The position numbers and the translations under genes are program-made. The notes below the pieces were generated by a model, which saw only the letters and a list, made by a program, of their open reading frames with translations, did no database searches and had not been told where the DNA came from. From positions 558,001-622,000 of the forward strand of contig CAVUIT010000014.1 of the NCBI GenBank assembly GCA_963741625.1: a stretch of 64,000 bases of DNA, given 5' to 3'. The DNA comes from CAWBBA01 sp963741625. GTDB taxonomy: Bacteria; Desulfobacterota; Desulfomonilia; Desulfomonilales; Desulfomonilaceae. Positions 1 to 8,658 of the stretch are shown in pieces (the first letter of the stretch is position 1; each line of letters opens with the position of its first letter).

Positions 1-120
1 TAACCGGGTCCTCTGCGAGGCCTTCAGACCCCGGACTGAACCGGAAACTCCGCTCAATCCGGACCCCCGATCAGCACCTGAAGCTGGGACATGGTAGTGT
101 GGGCGAATCCTTCTGTCAGC
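1..120. other. Window edge, no supported gene
   Basis: No complete gene is visible before the M16 peptidase stop at 121. On the minus strand an ATG at 92-90 opens a reading frame that stops after about 12 codons. It could be the start of a gene broken by an indel, but the window ends before this can be judged. Confidence 0.4.
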
Positions 121-1365
121 CTATTCTCCCTTCTTTTCGTTTTCCTCGGGAAGGATCTTTACAATGGCACAATGCTTTCGATCAAGATATTTGCGTGCTA
201 CCCTGAGCACGTCTGCCGCCTTAACTTCCCCTATCTTTTTGATGTACTCGGTTTCATAATCATATCCCAAACCATAGAGAGTGTTCAAGCCGATATTTTC
301 AGCTCTGGACCATGAACTCTGCAATGAGATCAGGTGATTGCCGAGAAGGTTGGTGATCCCTCGGTTGAGTTCCTCGTTGCTGACAGGCGACTTTTGTATA
401 AGCTCTATCTGGTTGAACAAACCATCAAGGGCACGGCCGGCCTTGGGGACATCGCAAGCCATATAAAAGGCGAAGACTCCGGGATCTACACCAGGCCGAA
501 CGAACGAGGTCACCGAGTAAGCCAGGGATTCTTTATCCCTGAGTTGCAGGAACAAGCGCCCCCCCTGTCCCGCTAGTATATTGTTGAGCACGTCGAGCGG
601 GTAACGATCCTGTTCAGCGACGGTCGTGCCGCGAAAGCCTATTGCAATATGTGCCTTGGCCCTGGGAATGCGGACGATATTCTCCCTAACCTGCTTCAAA
701 GGTTGTTCAGGAGGGATCTCCGGACGTTCCAATGCCGTTGCAGGAATCTTTCCGAACAGTTCGCTTATGCGATCCATGGTTTTTTGCGGGTCCATGTCCC
801 CAACGCCGGTTATAACCGTGTTGGAAGGGACAGCGAAATGCTCGTACGTTTGCCTGAGATCTTCCGCTGTGAATCCGGAAACCGTGGCCAGTGTGCCTTC
901 CTGATCGAATCCATAAGGATGATTTTGAAACAGCGTGCTGTTGAGGACCTTGATCGCGTAAGGTACGGGCCTATCCGGCTCAGTTTTGATGCGGTTCAGG
1001 ATCAGGTTTCGCTCTCTCTCCAGTCTGTCCTGAGGAAATGTCGGATTTGTGTATAGCTCCGCAAGCAGTTGAAGGCCCGAATCCGAATACCGACTGAAGA
1101 AGTTCGCGTAAAGGCCGAATGAATCGTATCCGGAGAAGCCATTGAGGCGGCCCCCCATGTCCTCGACTTTCCTAGATATCTCTACTTCGCTCAGGCTGCC
1201 GCTACCTTTGTTCAACATCTGGGCGATGAAGTTCATAATCCCTTCGTTCTCTTTGTTTTCGAAACGTTTTCCGCCGAGACAGGCTATTCGGAATGAAACA
1301 ACGGGATTGGAATCATCGGGCGACAGCACCACTCGTATGCCATTGGGGAGCGTGCGCGTAACCAC
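121..1365 (-). CDS. M16B-family peptidase, non-catalytic partner subunit
   Basis: A 414-residue member of the M16 (pitrilysin/processing-peptidase) family. The position where active M16 enzymes carry the zinc motif HxxEH reads NFIAQ here (about residue 46), so this subunit cannot bind the catalytic zinc. The C-terminal half keeps the family segment LRDKESLAYSV, which supplies substrate-binding Arg/Tyr residues in M16B C-type subunits. It lies 19 bp downstream of a gene encoding an M16 protein with an intact HLIEH, so the two products most likely form the usual active/inactive heterodimer that degrades peptides. The start is a GTG at 1365. The frame stays open upstream, so a slightly longer N-terminus is possible. 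No signal peptide is visible in the chosen form, whereas the partner has one; an upstream start could change that. Confidence 0.9.
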   Translation of the reverse strand: MVTRTLPNGIRVVLSPDDSNPVVSFRIACLGGKRFENKENEGIMNFIAQMLNKGSGSLSEVEISRKVEDMGGRLNGFSGYDSFGLYANFFSRYSDSGLQLLAELYTNPTFPQDRLERERNLILNRIKTEPDRPVPYAIKVLNSTLFQNHPYGFDQEGTLATVSGFTAEDLRQTYEHFAVPSNTVITGVGDMDPQKTMDRISELFGKIPATALERPEIPPEQPLKQVRENIVRIPRAKAHIAIGFRGTTVAEQDRYPLDVLNNILAGQGGRLFLQLRDKESLAYSVTSFVRPGVDPGVFAFYMACDVPKAGRALDGLFNQIELIQKSPVSNEELNRGITNLLGNHLISLQSSWSRAENIGLNTLYGLGYDYETEYIKKIGEVKAADVLRVARKYLDRKHCAIVKILPEENEKKGE

Positions 1366-1384
1366 GCGTGACGCAGACGCAGCT

Positions 1385-2794
1385 TCAGTGGCCGGCGGCC
1401 TTGGTTTGAGGTTTGAAAGAATCTACGATTGCAGCCAGCTTCTCCACTTGAAAACCCTCGAGGACGCCTTCGGGCATCAGAACGGAAACGCTCACGTTGG
1501 GCGGCACAAGATACTGGGAAGCTACAGTCGATACTTGATTCGGGGTCACTGCGTTATTTAGCGTGAGGTACTTTTCCTCGTAATTGGCATCCCCAGTGTC
1601 GGCTTGAAAGCTGCCGATGCTCCGAGCCATGCCCTGAACTGTTTCTCTTGCGTACAGGTGCTGGGATTCAATATGAACTTTGGCCCGTTCCAACTCTTCC
1701 GCGGCAGGGGGTTCCTTTGCCAGGCGAGCGATTTCTTCCATTATCCCTTGAGTCACGGCTTCCAGGTTCTTGGCGTCAAGGGTTGCAGAAACCACCATGA
1801 TGCCGGGTTCCTTGGGGGTGAGAGCGTAAGCGGAAATAGAATTTACCAGCGCTTTCTCCTTCTTGAGAACTCTTACTAGACGAGAACTCTCCCTGGATCC
1901 CAGGATATCACCAGCCAAATCCAGGGCATTAACATCCTGACCCTTCATAGACGGAATATGAAAAGCAACATGAAGCCGCGTTTCCCTGGAATTGCGATCT
2001 CTGGTAAGGGCACTCCTGACCTCCTTCTGAGGGGGCTCCACCGGCCTGGGCGGCCTGAAAAAACCTTTGGCCTTGAAGTCGCCCATATAACGCTCGATTT
2101 CGCCTCGTAGCTTGGCGGTATCCACATCTCCTGTAACGAGCAAAAACATGTTGTCAGGGACGTACCATTTTTTCCGAAAATCAAGTATGTTTTGCTGAGT
2201 AAACTTTTCGACGTCCTCCTTGTACCCGATAACAGGCCACTTATATGGATTGCTCACGTAAGCAGTCTTGAATAGCTGCTTTGATGCTACTCTCTCGGGG
2301 CGTTCCTCCCCTTCAAGAATCTCCTCAAGGACTACCTGTTTTTCTTTGTCGAGTTCCTTCGGGTCGATGACGGGCCTCAATACGGCGTCGGTAAGAATAT
2401 CCAGGCCCTGGGACGTTGCGCTGGAGGGGACGGTGATGTGGAAAACCGTCTCGTCCCAGCTCGTGTAGGCATTGATTTCTCCTCCAAGGGCTTCAACTTC
2501 GGCGGCAATCTGTCCGACGCCCCGCCGCTCCGTCCCTTTGAAGGCCATGTGTTCGATGAGGTGGCTGATGCCTAGCTCCGATCTCTCTTCATCGGCGCTG
2601 CCGACCATCACCCAAAGCTGGATGGAAGCCACTTTACGGGCGTGGTCCTCCTTAATAAAAACATCCAGACCATTCGGTAGTGTAAAATGTTTCAACTTTT
2701 CCTCCATCGCATTGGCATTGATAGGAACTATCCAGAGCAGTACCGCGGCCAACATCCATCCAACGATGGAAGTGAGTCTGTCAAATTGCGCCAT
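1385..2794 (-). CDS. M16B-family zinc peptidase, catalytic subunit
   Basis: A 469-residue zinc metallopeptidase of family M16. The N-terminus carries a hydrophobic signal-like segment (about residues 10-28, ending ANA), so it is probably exported to the periplasm. The inverted zinc motif HLIEH is at residues 78-82, followed by the distal glutamate region (EKQVVLEEI, about residue 155) that completes the zinc site. The C-terminal half has the second M16 domain fold (SSRLVRVLKKEKALVNSI). A good ribosome-binding site (GGGAGA) precedes the ATG. The downstream gene encodes an M16 paralogue without the zinc motif, and the two are probably translated together as a heterodimer. Physiological substrates cannot be read from sequence. 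Confidence 0.93.
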   Translation of the reverse strand: MAQFDRLTSIVGWMLAAVLLWIVPINANAMEEKLKHFTLPNGLDVFIKEDHARKVASIQLWVMVGSADEERSELGISHLIEHMAFKGTERRGVGQIAAEVEALGGEINAYTSWDETVFHITVPSSATSQGLDILTDAVLRPVIDPKELDKEKQVVLEEILEGEERPERVASKQLFKTAYVSNPYKWPVIGYKEDVEKFTQQNILDFRKKWYVPDNMFLLVTGDVDTAKLRGEIERYMGDFKAKGFFRPPRPVEPPQKEVRSALTRDRNSRETRLHVAFHIPSMKGQDVNALDLAGDILGSRESSRLVRVLKKEKALVNSISAYALTPKEPGIMVVSATLDAKNLEAVTQGIMEEIARLAKEPPAAEELERAKVHIESQHLYARETVQGMARSIGSFQADTGDANYEEKYLTLNNAVTPNQVSTVASQYLVPPNVSVSVLMPEGVLEGFQVEKLAAIVDSFKPQTKAAGH

Positions 2795-3078
2795 TACTAT
2801 CTCCCTTGTAACCTTATTCTCTAATATGTGTGCATTGCCGACAAAACCGACAACGGGAGCCTGACCTCGATAAAAAAGTCGAGACTTCCTTTAGTCCGCT
2901 TGCGTTCCAAAGCCTGTACCGGCGATCTGATCATGTCCAGGAATGAGGCAAGCCAGGCTTGAGATTGATCCCGGCAACGCACGATAAGACACTCCTTCCC
3001 TCCCAGCGTTCCTTTTTTTGTTGTCTCACGTCGCGCTTGTCGGCGCTACGCGGGAACAATCGTGTTTTCGGTTCCGAG

Positions 3079-4767
3079 TCAAGTATGCCTGGCGTCCCAG
3101 CCGGGGAGGTTTCCCTCTAGTGAGCGGAGATCTTGCAAGACTGTATCTCCTGGAACGAGCCGGGAGAATTGCTCCGCATACAGTTCAGCCTGTCCCTGGA
3201 GTATGCCCCTGAGAGTATTACGATGTTCACGGTCCACACGCTCGCCTATCTCTCGAAGCACATCAAGCACCTTGAGATTGAGCAGCCATTTTGGAATAAA
3301 AGGGACTATCACTGTATTGAGGAGGGCGTCAAGCAAAGTGAAACCTCCTCCCACCACAATTTCCGCCGTGATCAGGAATAAGGCCCATACAGTGTAAGAT
3401 CCGTAAAGTTTGAGTTCGTCGGTCCGTGACAACCCATCCCTGAATCGGTTGAACTCGGCTTCGAGCAGATGCTCCATGCCCGGGAACGCCGCGTCGTAGT
3501 GGGCTCGAATCTCCTCACGGGACCACCTTGGCACGTCGGTAAGAGCCACCTGACACAGGTCTTCAAGGGCTGGATTTGAAGAAAGCATTTCCGCGATGGC
3601 CAGGTTAAGCCTTGCTGTCGCCCACTCCAAAGGTTGAAGCCTTGCTACGGCTTTGGCGGCTTCGAAGTCTTCTGTGCGAATATCCCTTTCATCATCTTGG
3701 CTCATGGCCCCGACACCGCGGGAGACAAAAATTTCGGCAACTGCACTGAAGAGACTCTTCACCGCATTACGGACCATCATTCGCGGAACGAAGAGGATGT
3801 CGTACTTGCGCAAGAGGCGCTGAAGCCGATTCCGAATCTGAACTTCCATGTCGTCGGAAACAATTGCATCCAATTGGGCTTCCATTCCTCTTGAGACTTC
3901 CTCCAGGATACGTTGAATTTCAGAATTGACAGCCGCCACGCGCTGGACCTGAAATTCAAGCGAACTCGTCAAGTCATTCAAGCTAGCCAGGGTTCGCTCC
4001 CGCAGCCGACCAAGCTCTTCCTTTCGGATGGTCTTCCCGGATCTCCCACTTGCCTCGGCCAGCAGCTCTGCAAACGCGGGGCGGTTCCGCAGACCTGGAA
4101 TGAGGTCCGGCGACGGCTCCAGCCTCTCTATCCTGATCGGCTCGGCTTCGTATCCCAGGGCGTGGATCAGGCTCTTGAAATCATTGTACGCGGTGTCGGA
4201 AACAGCCTTGTTCATCACAAAGATCGCCTTCTTGCCCCATTGCCGGGCCCGTGTCTGCATTTCGTGGCCGGCGAGATCCGCGTATTTTTCCTGGGAAGTA
4301 ATGAAAACCAAGATGTCGCTGATAATGAAGAAATCGTCTGCAATGGCTCGGTTGGAAACCTCGACGCTATCGAAGTCGGGAGTGTCCACCAGAACAAGGT
4401 CCGCAAGTCCCGGGTTCTCGTGCGGGAAAACCATCGCGTGGGATTCCTCGTCGAGGCGCAGGAACGGCGCGGCTCGCAGTTGACCGACGAAGGATTGGCT
4501 GACCAGGATGACTGCCTGCAGGGTCGAAGGTCTCCGAAAGCCAACGTCGCTTATCTTGCAGTCTGCCAGCGAATTGAACAGGGTGCTTTTACCGGTCCCG
4601 GTCCCTCCCACAAGGCAGACTACCGGCGGAAAATCGCTATCGAGTGCTGATTTCCAGAATAGTGCAGCGAGAAGTCGCTTCGTCTCAGAACGCTTTTCTT
4701 CGAGAATTGGCTGTACGGCCAACCTTTTGTCGAATGACAGCGAGAGTTTCTCGGTAAAATCCTTCAC
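3079..4767 (-). CDS. Dynamin-like/Era-like GTPase with C-terminal membrane segment
   Basis: A 562-residue P-loop GTPase. The Walker A/G1 motif GGTGTGKST is at residues 54-62, the G3 motif DTPD at about 128, and a G4-like NKA follows in the segment VMNKAVSD. A long helical middle region is followed by a hydrophobic stretch (about residues 455-500, starting YTVWALFLITAEIVVGGG) typical of membrane-associated bacterial dynamin-like or YfjP-type GTPases. The start is a GTG preceded by an AGAGG-type ribosome-binding site. No operon partner is evident: the gene upstream is divergent across a palindromic repeat. A role in membrane remodelling is family-level inference only. Confidence 0.8.
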   Translation of the reverse strand: MKDFTEKLSLSFDKRLAVQPILEEKRSETKRLLAALFWKSALDSDFPPVVCLVGGTGTGKSTLFNSLADCKISDVGFRRPSTLQAVILVSQSFVGQLRAAPFLRLDEESHAMVFPHENPGLADLVLVDTPDFDSVEVSNRAIADDFFIISDILVFITSQEKYADLAGHEMQTRARQWGKKAIFVMNKAVSDTAYNDFKSLIHALGYEAEPIRIERLEPSPDLIPGLRNRPAFAELLAEASGRSGKTIRKEELGRLRERTLASLNDLTSSLEFQVQRVAAVNSEIQRILEEVSRGMEAQLDAIVSDDMEVQIRNRLQRLLRKYDILFVPRMMVRNAVKSLFSAVAEIFVSRGVGAMSQDDERDIRTEDFEAAKAVARLQPLEWATARLNLAIAEMLSSNPALEDLCQVALTDVPRWSREEIRAHYDAAFPGMEHLLEAEFNRFRDGLSRTDELKLYGSYTVWALFLITAEIVVGGGFTLLDALLNTVIVPFIPKWLLNLKVLDVLREIGERVDREHRNTLRGILQGQAELYAEQFSRLVPGDTVLQDLRSLEGNLPGWDARHT

Positions 4768-4838
4768 CCTCTAAGTCCTCTTTTATAGCCGGAAGCGGAA
4801 AACCCAGAAGTCGGACTTGCTGAGCGATCATCTAACCT

Positions 4839-4933
4839 GTCATTCCCGCGCACGCGGGAATCCATCATATGGTTATCATAGAACTGCTCCGCCACTGCAA
4901 GCTTTTCTGGATTCCCGCGTGCGCGGGAATGAC
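4839..4933. repeat. REP-like element: perfect 26-bp inverted repeat
   Basis: Two 26-bp arms (4839-4864 and 4908-4933) are exact reverse complements, separated by 43 bp. Each arm contains an inner palindrome built on ATTCCCGCG/CGCGGGAAT. It sits alone in the 337-bp gap between the GTPase and the next gene. No coding gene is supported in this gap. Confidence 0.9.
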
Positions 4934-5104
4934 GGTCAACCAACAAGACCCTAAGGCACCGCCTCATCCGTTCAAAATGCATTCATGCAATCGCGGTAGT
5001 GTCGGAACGTGTTTGTTATTCTGCTTGGATGGTGCTGCACAGAGGCTGACAAGGCAAGAAAAGCGAGGGACGCGCAAATGAACCGGCAGGGCGATCCGTG
5101 GCAA

Positions 5105-5371
5105 TCAGTTGTTCTGCGTATCCAATATTTTTCGCACCGCGGGTGGGATAAAGATACCTTCCAGGTTGAGCCTCTTGAGTGACTTTGCCAGAACCAGGAT
5201 CTTTTTGCGTCTTGAATCTTTTCTGTTTATAAGAATCATGGGCTTCCCGGAGACCCGACAATAACCCCCATCGCTCCTTATGCCGCCGATTCCAAGGTTT
5301 TCATACCTCAGATCGACTCCAAGGCGATTGGCGATTTGTTCGAGATGCTCCAGCAGTAACGTTTCGTTCAT
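5105..5371 (-). CDS. Small conserved-looking hypothetical protein
   Basis: An 88-residue soluble basic protein that I do not recognise. It begins with an amphipathic helix (MNETLLLEHLEQIANRLG), continues with a Gly-rich strand region (GIGGIRSDGGYCRVSGK) and ends in a lysine/arginine-rich helix. The start is supported by an AGGTCC-type purine stretch upstream. It is divergent from the HU gene, so the two may share a control region. Codon usage and a clean frame support a real gene, but function is unknown. Confidence 0.6.
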   Translation of the reverse strand: MNETLLLEHLEQIANRLGVDLRYENLGIGGIRSDGGYCRVSGKPMILINRKDSRRKKILVLAKSLKRLNLEGIFIPPAVRKILDTQNN

Positions 5372-5509
5372 GAAACCGGACCTCCCATTTCCTGCCGGTC
5401 AAGACCCGTTAAACTGCCTTGCAGACATTGTCAAGCGGAATCAGTCCGGCATTGGCTGACAATTTTGGTTGTTTGGGTGACGATTTTTCACGTCTGATAC
5501 GAATTTGTC

Positions 5510-5539
5510 TTGACAATTCACTTTGGTATAGATAACAAT
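5510..5539 (+). promoter_or_regulatory. Candidate sigma-70 promoter for the HU/IHF pair
   Basis: A consensus -35 hexamer TTGACA lies at 5510-5515. The best -10 candidates 17-18 bp downstream (TAACAA or AACAAT, 5533-5539) are weak. It lies about 55 bp upstream of the HU start. Confidence 0.4.
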
Positions 5540-5591
5540 GTGCAATCCTTTAGTGAATCTTGAACCTTTTAACTTTTCAGGAGGAATTCCA

Positions 5592-5876
5592 ATGACAAGA
5601 GCCGACCTCGTAAAGAAGATGGCTGAAGAAGCAGGTATCACCAAAAAGGCTGCCGCCTCTGCGCTGACCTCACTGGTGGGGGCGATCCACGATTCTCTGA
5701 AGAAAAAAGAGGGAAAAATACGGATCGCTGACCTGGGCACCTTCAAAGTTATCAAGAAGAAAGCGCGCACCGGGGTAAATCCTCAGACCCGTCAGAAGAT
5801 TAAGATCGCAGCAGCTAAAGTGCCTCGTTTCAGCGCGTCCAAAGCACTGAAGGATGCTGTCAAAAAGACCAAGTGA
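5592..5876 (+). CDS. HU-family DNA-binding protein
   Basis: A 94-residue histone-like protein. It has the typical HU helix pair at the N-terminus (MTRADLVKKMAEEAGITKKAA), the central IRIADLGTFKV strand, and a lysine-rich C-terminal half. The DNA-binding beta arm carries TGVNPQT in place of the more usual GRNPQTG. The ATG at 5592 is chosen over an in-frame upstream ATG at 5538 because a strong ribosome-binding site (AGGAGGAA) sits just before it and homology to HU begins here. It is followed after 22 bp by a second member of the family. It probably compacts and bends DNA. Confidence 0.93.
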   Translation: MTRADLVKKMAEEAGITKKAAASALTSLVGAIHDSLKKKEGKIRIADLGTFKVIKKKARTGVNPQTRQKIKIAAAKVPRFSASKALKDAVKKTK

Positions 5877-5898
5877 TCCTCGGAGTTAGGAATCTGCC

Positions 5899-6183
5899 AT
5901 GAACAAATCAGATCTTATTGTGGCCCTAGCCAAAGAGGCGGACCTTCCTCTAAGGAAGTCCGAAGAGATTGTCAATTTGGTCTTCGACACCATGTCCACA
6001 GCGCTCATTGACGGTGATCGCATAGAGATCCGCGGTTTTGGATCGTTCATGGTGAAGGAATATAAGGGCTATACGGGAAGAAATCCTAAAACAGGGGACA
6101 AAATAGCTGTATACGAGAAAAGACTCCCGTTTTTCAAGACCGGGAAGGAACTAAGAGAAAAGGTGGACGGGAGTAGCACATAA
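5899..6183 (+). CDS. Integration host factor-like DNA-bending protein (IhfB/HU family)
   Basis: A 94-residue protein of the HU/IHF family that resembles IHF beta subunits. It starts MNKSDLIVALAKEA, has RIEIRGFGSF in the core and the conserved arm GRNPKTGDK with the intercalating proline, and ends with FKTGKELREKV. It follows the HU gene by 22 bp and is probably co-transcribed. Its family bends DNA at promoters and recombination sites; this window also encodes a sigma-54 activator, a class of regulator that often depends on IHF-type bending. The assignment as IhfB rather than a second HU is based on the RGFGSF and GKELRE signatures. Confidence 0.88.
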   Translation: MNKSDLIVALAKEADLPLRKSEEIVNLVFDTMSTALIDGDRIEIRGFGSFMVKEYKGYTGRNPKTGDKIAVYEKRLPFFKTGKELREKVDGSST

Positions 6184-6200
6184 GATAAGGGTATCTCACC

Positions 6201-6256
6201 GGTAAGCGTTCACCTTTTCTCCGAAGGAAATTCCTCGCAAGGGGCGAACGCTTACC
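6201..6256 (+). terminator. Long-stem inverted repeat after the IHF-like gene
   Basis: Arms GGTAAGCGTTC (6201-6211) and GAACGCTTACC (6246-6256) are perfect complements around a 34-nt loop that can itself fold weakly. No U-tract follows, so it is either a factor-dependent terminator or a structured RNA element. It sits 17 bp after the IHF-like stop codon. Confidence 0.5.
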
Positions 6257-6448
6257 CGCTGTCTCCGCTATTGATTCTGCATCTCACAACAATTATGATA
6301 GGGGGGTGAAATCGGTATCAGCCCGGTTGCGCCGTGGTCCGCGTCGAGCGGAGGCTTGCGGAAAGAGACTCTGCCGCGCTAACACGAATAGTCACGGGCG
6401 CGCATTTTCTGGTTTTAACGTCACATAACCGCTCTCTGGCGGACAATC

Positions 6449-8320
6449 GTGCAACTCTACAACGATATCAATCAAATCGGCGAAATACTCTACTCCAAAG
6501 GATTCCTGGATGATAACGCTTTGCTGCGACTTCAGGAAGCGGAGATCTACATCAAGGATCGCTTGTCCCAGGATGTTGCCAAACAAGTGCGGGCATCGGT
6601 CCCCCATGCCCATCAAACTACAGCGGTGGAAATTATCGCGGAGATGAAGCTTGCCGGCCCCCGCGGCTTGATCGAAGAGGCTACCATCGTTGAGGTATTG
6701 GCCGACTACCTTGGCCATCCTTTTATGAGGCTGGAAGCCCTGGAGTTGGACCCGGATTTTGTCACTCGAACACTACCGCAAAAATTTGCCGACCGTTTTC
6801 TGCTGGTTCCTGTAGAAGAACTCAACGGAAAATTGCGTGTGGCCATCTACGACCCCTCCCTCGAAGAGGTCCTCGAAGATGTCTCCCGCGTATCGGGGAA
6901 AGACCTTGAGGTCGTGATATCCCCCAAGTCGGATATCATGAAGATCCTCCTCGAGTTCCACGGGTTCAGGGGCTCCATCAAGGCCGCAGAAGCGAAACAC
7001 GTCAAGTATTTCAAGGAATTGTCAGACCTTGAACGGCTCTCTGAAATCAAGAGCCTTGAAGAGATTTCGCACACTGACAAGAATATTCGCACTGCCGCGG
7101 ACGCTATGTTCCGCCGGGCCCTTTCCCAGAGAGCCAGCGACGTCCATATTGAACCCAAGCGGAATAAGAGCGTGATCAGGATGCGCATAGATGGGGTATT
7201 GCACGATATTGACTGGCTCCCCGCCGCGCTCCATCAGGCATTCACTTCGCGCGTCAAAGGGATGGCAGCACTGGACATCGCTGAAAAACGCCGCCCTCAG
7301 GACGGCAGAATAAAGTTGAGCACGCGTAACCGTGAAATAGAAGTGCGAGTCTCTACTGTCCCGACAGCGTTCGGAGAAAAGACCGTGTGCAGGATCCAGG
7401 ACCCGGACCTGCTTTTCATGGATCTGGAAGAGCTTGGCCTCACTCCCTATGACTTGACCACATTCCAGGGCTTCATTAATCGTCCGCACGGGATCGTCCT
7501 GGTCACCGGACCGACCGGGTCGGGCAAGACCACCACGCTCTACTCTGCCATGAAAGTCCTTGCTACTGCGGATAGGAACATAACCACCATTGAGGACCCG
7601 GTTGAGATGGTGTTCGAGCGATTCAATCAGATCAGTGTGATGCCTGCTGTCAGCATGCTCCACAATCCCGAGGAGAAAATGACCTTTGGGCCGCTCATGC
7701 GGCATGTGATGCGGCAGGACCCCGACGTCATAATGATAGGAGAGATCAGAGACAATGAGACATCTCAACTGGCCGTGCAAGCTGCGCTGACCGGGCATCT
7801 GGTGTTCTCAACGATTCACACCAATGACGCGTTGAGCGCTATCAACCGGATGCTGGACCTGAAAGTCCCGAGTTTCCTGCTGGCAGGCACTGTTGTGGGG
7901 TTGATGGCCCAGCGGCTCATACGAAAAATATGTCCGTATTGTACTCAGGAGTATTCGGTTGAGCTGAAGGACTTGAATAAGAGGGGCTTCAACTTCGAGG
8001 GGCCTGAACGGGTCTTGCTCAAGCGCGGACAGGGATGCTACCAGTGTCGCGACACCGGGTATTTCAAGCGGGAAAGCGTTTATGAGGTGGTGGCGGTTGA
8101 CGATGACTTGAGCCAATTGATAACAGATGCACCTGACATGATTGCCATGAAGGAAATGGCCAAGAAAAAGAAGTTTAGTACACTCTGGGAGAATGCCATT
8201 CGAAAAATGCTCAACGGAGTCACCACGCCTGAAGAAGTCCTACGCGTGGCACAGCCTGACCCACACTTTAACGAACCCATTCATTTGCGCAGCACAATGG
8301 GACGGGTCCAACAAGGCTGA
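6449..8320 (+). CDS. GspE/PulE/PilB-type secretion or pilus assembly ATPase
   Basis: A 623-residue hexameric ATPase of the type II secretion/type IV pilus family. The N-terminal third looks like a GspE-N (MshEN-type) domain. Then follow the Walker A GPTGSGKTTT (about residue 353), the Asp box, the Walker B region VIMIGEIRD (about 427) and the His box (TGHLVFSTIHTNDA). A tetracysteine zinc finger (CPYC about residue 494, CYQC about 530) is typical of GspE/PilB. The start is a GTG, and other upstream choices are limited. No other pilus or secretion gene is adjacent, so substrate and machine are unknown; a solitary GspE-like ATPase in a gene-sparse setting is common in this group of bacteria. 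Confidence 0.92.
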   Translation: MQLYNDINQIGEILYSKGFLDDNALLRLQEAEIYIKDRLSQDVAKQVRASVPHAHQTTAVEIIAEMKLAGPRGLIEEATIVEVLADYLGHPFMRLEALELDPDFVTRTLPQKFADRFLLVPVEELNGKLRVAIYDPSLEEVLEDVSRVSGKDLEVVISPKSDIMKILLEFHGFRGSIKAAEAKHVKYFKELSDLERLSEIKSLEEISHTDKNIRTAADAMFRRALSQRASDVHIEPKRNKSVIRMRIDGVLHDIDWLPAALHQAFTSRVKGMAALDIAEKRRPQDGRIKLSTRNREIEVRVSTVPTAFGEKTVCRIQDPDLLFMDLEELGLTPYDLTTFQGFINRPHGIVLVTGPTGSGKTTTLYSAMKVLATADRNITTIEDPVEMVFERFNQISVMPAVSMLHNPEEKMTFGPLMRHVMRQDPDVIMIGEIRDNETSQLAVQAALTGHLVFSTIHTNDALSAINRMLDLKVPSFLLAGTVVGLMAQRLIRKICPYCTQEYSVELKDLNKRGFNFEGPERVLLKRGQGCYQCRDTGYFKRESVYEVVAVDDDLSQLITDAPDMIAMKEMAKKKKFSTLWENAIRKMLNGVTTPEEVLRVAQPDPHFNEPIHLRSTMGRVQQG

Positions 8321-8356
8321 AGCAGTTGCATAAACCTCAAGAGCTTATGAAGGCAT

Positions 8357-8412
8357 GCCGGGGGCAACTTTTTGGAAAAAGTTCCCCCCGGCAACCCCCT
8401 TCAAAAACTCTT
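8357..8412. repeat. Intergenic hairpin repeat, copy 1
   Basis: A near-perfect hairpin (8357-8392) with 17-nt arms built on GCCGGGGG/CCCCCCGGC is followed by a tail ending CTTCAAAAACTCTT. The same hairpin-plus-tail layout recurs at 8531-8606 and 9507-9562. This copy may also serve as a terminator for the upstream ATPase gene. Confidence 0.75.
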
Positions 8413-8530
8413 AATTATTGCAGCCGCTTTCACTTGCACGTGGGCTTGCACGAAGGCAAATAAATGGCTGTAGCACACCAACGGAGTGAGCCTCAGCTTT
8501 TGCCTCGGAGTGGGCAGGGATGCAAATGCT

Positions 8531-8606
8531 AGGAGTTTTTGGAGGAGGGGTCCGGGGAGGCCCTTTTTGCAAAAAGGGCTTCCCCGGTACACTTCAAGAA
8601 ACTCAT
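8531..8606. repeat. Intergenic hairpin repeat, copy 2 (abuts M50 gene)
   Basis: A hairpin at 8552-8587 has arms beginning CCGGGGAGGCCC and ending GGGCTTCCCCGG. It is flanked on the left by GAGTTTTTGGAGG and on the right by ACTTCAAGAAACT, so the flanks also form an imperfect inverted repeat. An in-frame ATG at 8539 lies inside this element, and it would give the protease a repeat-encoded N-terminus, which is unlikely to be natural. Confidence 0.75.
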
Positions 8607-8658
8607 AGGGTCTGCCGCGGCTTCCAGATGCTGCCGGCTGTTAACAAGGAGGCTCACT

